In this document: piece by piece, positions 43,833 to 50,574 of the stretch
How positions within the stretch are numbered: position 1 is the first letter of the stretch
Layout of the letters: the number at the start of each line of letters is the position of its first letter
NCBI GenBank assembly: GCA_003149635.1
Contig: QCWI01000002.1
Span: 262,960 to 326,959, forward strand
Direction: 5' to 3'
DNA from: Fluviicola sp. XM-24bin1
Lineage (GTDB): Bacteria; Bacteroidota; Bacteroidia; Flavobacteriales_D; Crocinitomicaceae
Length of the DNA: 64,000 nucleotides
The notes under the pieces: model-generated
The model's input: the letters and a program-made list of their open reading frames with translations, nothing else
What the model was told of the DNA's origin: nothing
Database searches by the model: none
Translations under genes and position numbers: made by a program

Positions 43833-43908
43833 TTACCGCTAGGGGCGCAAAGTCGCAATTAAGCCATGGTGTATAGTACGCAAGGGATTACGACTTCGTC
43901 ATAACCTT
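43833..43908. repeat. Dispersed intergenic repeat, copy A
   Basis: ACCGCTAGGGGCGCAAAG leads, after a variable spacer, to GTACGCAAGG-GATTACGAC-TTC-GTCATAACCTT. The second half can fold into a hairpin (GATTACGAC with GTCATAACC). Copy B is at 52424-52509. Similar CGCAAAGGCGCAAAG intergenic repeats are familiar from other Bacteroidota. Confidence 0.65.
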
Positions 43909-43923
43909 AATAAGAAGATACTT

Positions 43924-44574
43924 TTACAGAGCTTGGATTTCGTCGGATTGGAAGATGTGTTTTTTACTCTCCGAGTTAGCCAGTTTGATCATAGCTTGGG
44001 TTATTTTTCCTGCTTTGATCGATCGGTATTTCTTCATCCCGCCGAATAAAATTGGATTGAAGATTTTCATCATTGCAATGGAGAATTTCTCTCCCCCACG
44101 ATGTTCGTTTCGGTTGCCAACGATTAGTGATGGGCGTAAGATGTGCGTATTAGGAATCTTTCGTTCCAAGACGGCATTTTCCATTTCCCCTTTTGTTCTG
44201 AGGTAAAAGCTGGAGCTCTTTTCATTGGCGCCTACAGAAGAAATAATGACTAGGGTGTTGATTCCGTTTTGCTTGCACAATTCGGCGGCAGCAACTGGAA
44301 TTCCGAAATCAATTTTACGATACTGCTCTTCGTTGGGCGTCTTCTTTTTGGTGGTACCAATGCAGCAATAGACTTCGTCTCCTTTGAAATCTTCTGTAAA
44401 CGTTTCTAGTCGAAGTAAATCACCGTTGAACTGCTGTACTTTTTTGTGATCCACGTCGATTTTCGAGCGACCGAAGAGCTTTATGCAATCGTAGCGATCG
44501 TCTTCAAGGAGTTGTTGAAGGAGAAGACTTCCTGTTAGGCCGGAAGCACCGAGAATGATGGCTGTTTTGAGCAT
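43924..44574 (-). CDS. Atypical SDR / NAD(P)H-binding oxidoreductase (HTATIP2-like)
   Basis: A 216-residue Rossmann protein. The dinucleotide motif IILGASGLTGSLLLQQLLED is at residues 5-24; then GDEVYCCIGTTKKKTPNEEQ, the YRKIDFGIPVAAAELCKQNG helix, TLVIISSVGANEKSSSFYLR with Y-x-x-x-K-like YLRTKGEMEN, and the ILRPSLIVGNRNEHRGGE segment. This is the pattern of HTATIP2/CC3-like atypical SDRs, often annotated oxidoreductase or nucleoside-diphosphate-sugar epimerase. No substrate is implied by neighbours. The 155-bp gap between it and the broken J-domain gene (44575-44729) shows nothing else I can name. Confidence 0.85.
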   Translation of the reverse strand: MLKTAIILGASGLTGSLLLQQLLEDDRYDCIKLFGRSKIDVDHKKVQQFNGDLLRLETFTEDFKGDEVYCCIGTTKKKTPNEEQYRKIDFGIPVAAAELCKQNGINTLVIISSVGANEKSSSFYLRTKGEMENAVLERKIPNTHILRPSLIVGNRNEHRGGEKFSIAMMKIFNPILFGGMKKYRSIKAGKITQAMIKLANSESKKHIFQSDEIQAL

Positions 44575-44729
44575 TGAATTGAGAGAATGATTTGGAATGT
44601 CAGCGATTGACGCGCCTTAAGAAGTTAGTAAGAAAAAATGAACATTACTAGAATTTTAGAAATATACAATTCGAGAAATGTCGAATTTGAGAAAATAAAG
44701 CGCAGTAAGTGAGATAATTTATGACCCTA

Positions 44730-45438
44730 TCAATACGTCGCCTCAATTAACTCATACGCCTTCTGAATTTCAACGAAACGTTCTTGCGCAATTTCTTGTT
44801 GTTCCTTTGCTTCCGAAGCAAAACGATCTGGGTGGTGCAATTTTACTAATTGGCGGTAGGCTTTCTTCACCTCTCTTTTAGCGTTGGGTGTACATCGCTA
44901 TAACTTGATCATACTCCTTGGGAGACAATTCCAATTGAGATTGCAAATCACGAAGAAAGGTAAGCTCCTTTGTATTAAAACGCCCATCAACGAAAGCAAG
45001 GCCTGCGAGAAAATACAAAACCTGCAATCAGTCTTTATGATTCAAATGCGTTTTAATCCAAAGGGCTGTTTTTACTGCAGGTACCGAATCATGGATCGCG
45101 ATGTTCAAATCATAACTTAAACTATCAATTTGATTGGGAAAGTGCTTGTGAATATACGATTGAATGTATTTTGTCTTTTCACGTACATCCGCTACTTCTT
45201 TTCGTAACATTTGGGCGCTTAGACTGATATAGGCCAGTGCCAATCTATTCTTACTTAAATTTTCATCTACTACATCGGGATTACTCCAACTTTTAATCAC
45301 ATACCAAACGATGAGATATATGAAATAAAGAAAAAGTCCACCCAGTAATAATGCAGGCAGAACGCCACCTGCTTCTGGATCGCTTTCGTAATGCTGAAGT
45401 GATTGGAGGTGATCAGCTGCTCCGTCAAAATCATACAT
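44730..45438 (-). pseudogene. Broken membrane J-domain (DjlA/TerB-like) co-chaperone gene
   Basis: Three pieces of one gene are readable. First, ORF 45438-45028 (136 residues) has a membrane helix (LPALLLGGLFLYFIYLIVWY) and a TerB-like helical start ending IKTHLNHKD. Second, after TGA 45028-45030 and in the same frame, LQVLYFLAGLAFVDGRFNTK to EYDQVIAMYTQR, the conserved TerB segment, ends at TAA 44878-44880. Third, in another frame from about 44891, TPNAKREVKKAYRQLVKLHH-PDRF to YELIEATY and TGA 44730 is a J domain with the HPD motif but without helix I. So there is one nonsense codon plus a frame-shifting deletion that removed the linker and helix I. The intact family is a membrane-bound DnaJ-type co-chaperone. 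It lies 6 bp behind the GNAT gene on the same strand. Confidence 0.8.
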
Positions 45439-45444
45439 AGTGGG

Positions 45445-45729
45445 TTATTTCCTCAACACATCCTGAATCTCCGGCTTCTTCTTGAACATCGCTGCGGCGA
45501 AGGGACATAAAGGCAATACTTCCAACTTGTTCGCCTGTGCGAAATCCACCGCTTTGTTGAGCAATTGCATTCCTACGCTTTTTCCTTTCAATACCTCATC
45601 GACATGTGTGTGATCGATAATCATGCGCGTTTCTCCTGCCATGGAATAGGTCATTTCGGCCAAAATTTCTCCGTTTTCCTCATAGAAGAACATTCCTTTT
45701 GAGCCTTCTGCTTTGTGTTGAATTTCCAT
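45445..45729 (-). CDS. Small GNAT-fold N-acetyltransferase (YidJ-like)
   Basis: A 94-residue acetyltransferase of the same short Acetyltransf_CG type as 8510-8824. Key parts: the RMIIDHTHVDEVLKGKSVGM block with the acetyl-CoA loop GKSVGMQLL, and LEVLPLCPFAAAMFKKKPEI, the usual CPF...KKPE end. Its ATG overlaps the TAA of the glutathione peroxidase gene by one base (TAATG), so translation is coupled. Substrate unknown. Confidence 0.9.
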   Translation of the reverse strand: MEIQHKAEGSKGMFFYEENGEILAEMTYSMAGETRMIIDHTHVDEVLKGKSVGMQLLNKAVDFAQANKLEVLPLCPFAAAMFKKKPEIQDVLRK

Positions 45730-46235
45730 TAGATTGCCTTTATAATTTCCTCACTCATTGGTTCTACCGTTGGAGCAAATTTCTGTTCCAACTCACCATT
45801 TTCTGAAACAAGGTACTTTTGGAAATTCCATTTTACCGATGAACTGAATTTTCCATTGATGTCTTTGTTTGTGAGCCAAGAGTAGATATCGTGCTGATCT
45901 TTCCCACGCACTTTGATCTTTTCAGTAATTGTGAAGCTTACGCCGTAATTCTTCTGACAGAACTCTTGAATCTGTGCTGCATCTCCCGGCTCCTGAAAAG
46001 CAAATTGATTGCACGGCAAACCGATGATTTCCAATTGACCGCCATGCTCTTGATGCAATTTTTCCAATCCTTCGTATTGCGGAGTTAATCCACATTTTGA
46101 CGCCACGTTCACGAACATCACTTTCTTTCCCTTCAGGGCTTCCAAATCCAATGGCGTACCATCCAACTTATTGATTTCAATATCGTAAATGCTCTTAGGA
46201 ACTCCGTCGGTTCCCTTCTTCCCTAATCCAAACAT
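45729..46235 (-). CDS. Glutathione peroxidase family thiol peroxidase
   Basis: A 168-residue cytoplasmic peroxidase reducing hydroperoxides, most likely with thioredoxin as donor as in most bacterial Cys-type members. Seen: VNVASKCGLTPQYEGLEKLH, where the peroxidatic Cys is a normal TGT/TGC Cys rather than selenocysteine; IIGLPCNQFAFQEPGDAAQI with the conserved Gln and Cys; and KWNFQKYLVSENGELEQKFA with the catalytic Trp and Asn. The NYGVSFTITEKIKVRG strand is typical. First gene of an operon with GNAT and the broken J-domain gene; a -7 box is at 46252-46259. Confidence 0.95.
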   Translation of the reverse strand: MFGLGKKGTDGVPKSIYDIEINKLDGTPLDLEALKGKKVMFVNVASKCGLTPQYEGLEKLHQEHGGQLEIIGLPCNQFAFQEPGDAAQIQEFCQKNYGVSFTITEKIKVRGKDQHDIYSWLTNKDINGKFSSSVKWNFQKYLVSENGELEQKFAPTVEPMSEEIIKAI

Positions 46236-46251
46236 AATTCTTGTTTCTATT

Positions 46252-46259
46252 CAAATGTA
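46252..46259 (-). promoter_or_regulatory. Candidate -7 box TACATTTG for the glutathione peroxidase operon
   Basis: On the minus strand TACATTTG lies 16 bp before the ATG and matches TAnnTTTG. No clear -33 TTTG precedes it. Confidence 0.4.
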
Positions 46260-46293
46260 CAAATAAGGTGAGTTCGGAATTCGTGTTTATAAC

Positions 46294-46326
46294 CAAAAAA
46301 AGAGGGGCTCTGCTCAGCCCCTCTTT
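46294..46326 (-). terminator. Terminator at the end of the FAS1 3' region
   Basis: The 9-bp stem AGAGGGGCT (46301-46309)/AGCCCCTCT (46317-46325) is followed on the minus strand by seven T. It would end the FAS1 transcript about 440 nt beyond its stop codon. Confidence 0.8.
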
Positions 46327-46766
46327 AGCTATAAACGCTACAAACCTAACCCTACACTATAATCGTTTGTGTTCTGGTGATTTTCCATCTTGCTCTTAGA
46401 AAGGGGGAGTCTTTGTGAAGTCTCCCCCTGACTTCCTTCTGCTCAAAATCTACCTTACACTAATTTCTTGTTGGATTCTGATTGAGCTTTAAATAGAGGG
46501 GGAACTCTGCTAGGTTCCCCCTAACCTATAAACGCTACAAACCTAACCCTACACTATAGTCGTTTGTGTAAATTGATTTCTTCCTTCTCTGCTTTTTAAA
46601 GGGAGGAGTTCGAATGTTCTCCTCCCAATAAAATCTTGAGCCTCAAATCAACCTTACACGAATGTTTTGCGCTTGGGTTTAACGAGCGATGAATAGAGGG
46701 GGGAACTCTGCTAGGTCTCCCCTAACCTATAAACGCTACAGACCTAACCCTACACTATATTCTTTA
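46301..46766. repeat. Tandem array of five hairpin units, about 200-bp double-unit period
   Basis: Five strong hairpins stand at 46301-46325, 46402-46429, 46497-46522, 46601-46626 and 46697-46723, about 100 bp apart. Types alternate: hairpins 1, 3 and 5 (AGAGGGG... with loop ACTCTGCT in 3 and 5) are each followed by a nearly identical block starting ATAAACGCTACA, then CCTAACCCTACACTAT (46330, 46528, 46728 region). Hairpins 2 and 4 are followed by a diverged block ending CTTACAC. So the array is A-B-A-B-A with about 197-200 bp between like units. It fills the gap between the FAS1 stop and the glutathione peroxidase promoter and contains no ORF. Confidence 0.85.
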
Positions 46767-48734
46767 CTTAACGTTAAAAGCTGATTGGCTAGCTCCTGCT
46801 GCAGTGTTCACTACTAGCAAGTACTGTCCTGATGCCAAATCAGTCACATCAATATTCATTTCTCCTCCTGTAGCATTGATCGTTTTCAATACTGCTCCAT
46901 TCATGGATACTACTTGGATTGCGTTAATTTCTTGATCCGCTGCCACTGTGATGAACTCAGTAGCTGGGTTTGGATACAAGTTCACTACGATAGTGTTCTC
47001 GTCCAATGATGCCGTAGCTGGATCCAATACTTTATTGATTGCGTGAACCACTCCGTTGTCTACATCTACGTCTGCCAATGTAACCTCAGCATCGTTGATG
47101 AATACACCTCCTGTAAGGTTCACAACCACGTCGCTTCCTTCCATTGTAGTCACGTTACCAGCAGTCAATCCTGTAGACAATACTTCTGAATCCAATGTGT
47201 GGTACAATAGGATGTCTGCCAAGTTTGGCAATGCCAACAAATCGTTCAATGTGATTCCTGCGTCTGCAACGAAATCATCAAATGCTTGATCCGATGGAGC
47301 GAATACTGTGTACTCTGCAAATGGATCTGTCAATGCAGGAAGCAATTCAGCAGTAACAACCGCTGTAGTCAATGTTGTGAAGTTGTTATCGATTGCCGCG
47401 TCAACAACAGTTTCGTTTGGCAATACAACCGCATCCATTGTGTGAACCAACCCGTTGTCTGCTGTCAAGTCAGTCAATACAACTTGTGCTTGGTTAACGA
47501 ATACGTCTCCTGTTCCAGTTACAGTAGTTTTCAACGTGTTTGTTGCACTCAATGCTGGAACAATTCCCCCGTTTGTTACGCTTGCCGCATCCACTTCAGA
47601 TCCAAGTACGTGGTACAATAGGATATCTTGCAAGTTTGGCAATGCCAAGATATCGTTCAATGTTACTCCAAGCTCTGCTGCCAAATCGTCGAATGCTGCG
47701 TTGTCTGGAGCAAATACTGTCAATGTTGCGAATGGATCAGTCACTGCTGGCAACAATTCTGCTGTTGCAACTGCTGTTACCAAAGTAGAGAAGTTGTTAT
47801 CGATCGCGATATCAGCTACTGTTTCATTTGGCAATACAACAGCGTCCATTGTGTGAACCAATCCGTTGTCCGCTGTCAAGTCAGTCAACACAACTTGCGC
47901 TTGGTTAACGAATACATCTCCTGTACCAGTTACCGTCGTTTTCAACGTGTTTGTTGGGCTCAATGCCGGAACAATTCCACCGTTCGTTACGCTTGCCGCA
48001 TCCACTTCTGTTCCTAATACGTGGTACAATAGGATGTCTTGCAAGTTTGGTAATGCAAGGATGTCGTTCAAAGTAACACCCAATGCAGTCGCTAAATCGT
48101 CAAATGCTGTGTTATCTGGAGCAAATACTGTCAATGTTGCGAATGGATCTGTCAATGCTGGCAACAATTCTGCTGTCACAACTGCTGTTACCAACGTAGA
48201 GAAGTTATTGTCAATTGCAATATCCGCCACAGTTTCTCCTGGCAAAATAACTGCGTCCAAAGAGTGAACCACTCCGTTGTCTGCAGGAAGATCAGCTGCA
48301 TTCACCTGTGCTTGGTTAGCGAATACATCTCCTGTTCCTGTTACAGTAATTTTTACTGTATTTGCCGCGTTCAATGGAGTTTCAATTTGTCCATTAGATA
48401 GAGACGCTGCGTTGTTTGTTGTTCCAAAAACGTGGTACAACAAAATTTGATCAAGATTTGGCAAAGCAAGAAGTCCCGGCACTGTAGTTCCGAGCGCTGT
48501 TGCTAAGTTGTCAAATGCTTGATCGTCTGGAGCCCATACTGTTAAAGAGGCAGTTGGATCCTGTAGCGCACCTTGAAGGTTCGCCGCTAAAATTGCCGCT
48601 TCCAAACTCGTGTGATTCGGGCTTGGAACGATGACATCGTCAAATACGTTTGTTTGAGCCGATGCCCCAAAAGTCATCATGCTCAACGCTGCTGCTGAGA
48701 ATATTGCTTTAATGGGTAGTAACATCTTTTTCAT
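46764..48734 (-). CDS. Four-domain fasciclin (FAS1) surface protein with T9SS type A signal
   Basis: A 656-residue secreted adhesion-type protein. Signal peptide MKKMLLPIKAIFSAAALSMM-TFGASAQ. Four FAS1 domains of about 137 residues follow, each with H1-like TVFAPDNxAFDDLA, LPNLQDILLYHVLG, and the H2-like DNGLVHTMDAVVLP. Domains 2 and 3 differ at only 7 of 137 residues; domains 1 and 4 are more diverged. The end is a type A CTD (VVNLYPNPATEFITVAADQE, LASGQYLLVVNT, SAFNVK). FAS1 domains mediate cell or matrix adhesion. A good -7 box lies at 48770-48777, and the long hairpin array is in its 3' untranslated region. Confidence 0.95.
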   Translation of the reverse strand: MKKMLLPIKAIFSAAALSMMTFGASAQTNVFDDVIVPSPNHTSLEAAILAANLQGALQDPTASLTVWAPDDQAFDNLATALGTTVPGLLALPNLDQILLYHVFGTTNNAASLSNGQIETPLNAANTVKITVTGTGDVFANQAQVNAADLPADNGVVHSLDAVILPGETVADIAIDNNFSTLVTAVVTAELLPALTDPFATLTVFAPDNTAFDDLATALGVTLNDILALPNLQDILLYHVLGTEVDAASVTNGGIVPALSPTNTLKTTVTGTGDVFVNQAQVVLTDLTADNGLVHTMDAVVLPNETVADIAIDNNFSTLVTAVATAELLPAVTDPFATLTVFAPDNAAFDDLAAELGVTLNDILALPNLQDILLYHVLGSEVDAASVTNGGIVPALSATNTLKTTVTGTGDVFVNQAQVVLTDLTADNGLVHTMDAVVLPNETVVDAAIDNNFTTLTTAVVTAELLPALTDPFAEYTVFAPSDQAFDDFVADAGITLNDLLALPNLADILLYHTLDSEVLSTGLTAGNVTTMEGSDVVVNLTGGVFINDAEVTLADVDVDNGVVHAINKVLDPATASLDENTIVVNLYPNPATEFITVAADQEINAIQVVSMNGAVLKTINATGGEMNIDVTDLASGQYLLVVNTAAGASQSAFNVK

Positions 48735-48769
48735 GTTGTTTTGTTTAATTGATTACCGAAATAGTTCAA

Positions 48770-48777
48770 CAAACATA
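48770..48777 (-). promoter_or_regulatory. -7 box TATGTTTG of the FAS1 gene
   Basis: On the minus strand TATGTTTG fits the consensus exactly, with a TTG about 21 bp upstream as -33 candidate and 35 bp between the box and the ATG. It is among the best promoter matches in the window. Confidence 0.6.
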
Positions 48778-49115
48778 CAACACAATGTTTAACTATTCCA
48801 ATATTTCGTTAAACATTTTTCTTGCTAATAGTGGTTTAATTACCATGGTAATAAACGCAAAGCCTTTATTTTAGCGGGATTCGGCTAATTGTTAAAAAAG
48901 TTAAATGATAACTATAAATTGACCCTTTTTAAACTGATTTCAACCGATTTAGGGTCAGTTTTCTTCAAAAACGGATGATTTTGTTTAATGAAAGTTCCAC
49001 AAAAATCCAGTGAGCTTCTTTCCTTATCCAATTGAAAGTGTGCAAAAGTTCTAATCGATCGCTCTCAACAAGGCTCTTCAATACATGATCTTTGTATATA
49101 TATAATAGTGTCATT
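48778..49115. other. Gap between divergent FAS1 and OmpA-type genes
   Basis: No ORF of note. AT-rich sequence with TGTTTAAC words near 48785-48815. From 48920 there are two mutually exclusive pairings: TGACCC (48920-48925) with GGGTCA (48952-48957), or AAACTGA (48931-48937) with TCAGTTT (48955-48961). The end is a TATATATATAATAG stretch just before the OmpA-type gene, probably part of its promoter. Confidence 0.4.
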
Positions 49116-50081
49116 ATGAAATATCTTGTTGCCTGTATTGCTTTTGGTGGACTTCTTTTCTCATGTGTGCCCGCGAAGAAATACAATGAACTTTTAGAGA
49201 AAGAACGGGAATGCAGTGAATCGTTGGCAAAGTACAAGAATGATGCTTTGAACTATGAGGCGAGCTCGAAGGACTATCAAGCAAAGTATGAATTGGCCGC
49301 AGAACAATTGGATCAACTTGTAGCGGACTCTGCGAAGATGGGAGCCGATTACCGCTTGCTTCGCGCCAAGTACGATAAACAAGTGGCAACGATTGAAGCA
49401 CTTGAGGTGAACTATAACAAATTGCGTTTGAGTGGGGCGAAAGATGTTGCGGAGCTCAGCGCTGAATTGGAGGCCGATCGTATTGAGCTTCAAAAAAAGG
49501 AAGATGCCTTGTTAAAGAAAGAAGCTGATCTTAAAAAACAACAGGAACTGATTACCGAACAACAGGAAGAATTAAAAAACCTTCAGGAAATCATCCGCCA
49601 GCAAGAAGAAGCTACACGATTGCTTAAGGAAAAAGTAACCAAGGCACTAAAGAATTTCGAGTCTCAGGGATTGAGTGTTGAAGAACGCAATGGTAAAATC
49701 TATGTGAGTCTTGAAGCGAAATTGTTGTTTGCTTCTGGAAGCACGGTCGTAGAACCGAATGGGAAAAGCGCCCTAGTTGAGTTGGCCACCGTACTAGAAA
49801 ATGAAAAAGAATTGGAAATCATCGTGGAAGGTCATACGGATACCGATCCAATGAACAGCTCCAAGCATCCTAAGAATAACTGGGAACTTTCCGTGCTCCG
49901 CGCGACGGCGGTGATTGAAATCATGCTTGGGAATTCCAACATGGATCCGAAGCAATTGATGGCTGCAGGAAGATCTGAGTATCATCCAGTGGATCCAAAC
50001 AACAAAGCAAAGAATCGTCGAATTGAGATCATCATCTCACCGAACCTTGACGCTTTGTACGAATTGATCTCGGAGGATTAA
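49116..50081 (+). CDS. OmpA/MotB-domain lipoprotein with coiled coil
   Basis: The ATG at 49116 (not the in-frame one at 49092) starts a lipoprotein signal, MKYLVACIAFGGLLFSC with lipobox LFSC. A long alpha-helical coiled coil of about 170 residues follows (SESLAKYKNDALNYEASSKD; KKEDALLKKEADLKKQQELI), then an OmpA/MotB peptidoglycan-binding domain: ISLEAKLLFASGSTVVEPNG-like YVSLEAKLLFASGSTVVEPN, EIIVEGHTDTDPMN, NWELSVLRATAVIEIML, LMAAGRSEYHPV and NKAKNRRIEIIIS. It would anchor outer membrane to peptidoglycan from the outer-membrane inner leaflet. Its stop overlaps the convergent small lipoprotein gene by 4 bp (TTAA). Confidence 0.92.
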   Translation: MKYLVACIAFGGLLFSCVPAKKYNELLEKERECSESLAKYKNDALNYEASSKDYQAKYELAAEQLDQLVADSAKMGADYRLLRAKYDKQVATIEALEVNYNKLRLSGAKDVAELSAELEADRIELQKKEDALLKKEADLKKQQELITEQQEELKNLQEIIRQQEEATRLLKEKVTKALKNFESQGLSVEERNGKIYVSLEAKLLFASGSTVVEPNGKSALVELATVLENEKELEIIVEGHTDTDPMNSSKHPKNNWELSVLRATAVIEIMLGNSNMDPKQLMAAGRSEYHPVDPNNKAKNRRIEIIISPNLDALYELISED

Positions 50082-50539
50082 TAAACAGCCTCTTCTTCCG
50101 CTTCTCGTTCGGTTGCACGTCGGCTCCTTCCCTGCTGATTGATTTGCTCTTCCATCTTGTCCAAACCAAGACCCAACAGACTGTAGGGAATCTTATTCAA
50201 GGTCTCGTCCATGCATTCCGTATCAACCAGCGCTTTCATTAGTTCGCGCGTATATCTCTTTTTCTTCTCTAGACTTAAGTAATCAAGATCCTGCTCAATT
50301 TTTCTGAACACCTTCAATAATTTGCGGGGAAGTACTTTTTGCGTTTTTTGCTCCACTGCTCTCATTTCAGATCGGTCTTGCAGACTGAAGACATCCAAAT
50401 CGGTGATCCCGGTCTCCTTCACGCACTCGCAAATTTCGTCGGCCCTTTTCTCAACTTTCGACTCAGGTGAATTGCATCCCATAAGCAAGGCGAATAGAAT
50501 CAAAGATCCCGCAAAGAGTAGATATTTCATGCTTTTCAT
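50078..50539 (-). CDS. Hypothetical lipoprotein
   Basis: A 153-residue protein with a lipoprotein signal (MKYLLFAGSLILFALLMGCN, lipobox LLMGC). The start could be ATG 50539 (MKSMKYL...) or 50530. The mature part has a CxC pair (ADEICECVKETG) and a later Cys (VDTECMDETL), is helical and charged, and ends in an Arg/Glu-rich tail. I do not recognise a family. It is convergent with, and overlaps, the OmpA-type lipoprotein gene, and is divergent from uvrC with a 35-bp gap. Confidence 0.7.
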   Translation of the reverse strand: MKSMKYLLFAGSLILFALLMGCNSPESKVEKRADEICECVKETGITDLDVFSLQDRSEMRAVEQKTQKVLPRKLLKVFRKIEQDLDYLSLEKKKRYTRELMKALVDTECMDETLNKIPYSLLGLGLDKMEEQINQQGRSRRATEREAEEEAVY

Positions 50540-50574
50540 TTTTTCGAATGTATAAATAATATACTTTTAGTCTT

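Noticed and set aside
46301..46766. Possible CRISPR array
   Set aside because: Repeat blocks are long with internal stems, period is about 200 bp, spacers are not unique 30-mers, and no cas genes are present.
47286..48017. Plus-strand Cys-rich ORFs opposite the FAS1 gene
   Set aside because: They mirror the duplicated FAS1 domains and have no start context or independent conservation signal.
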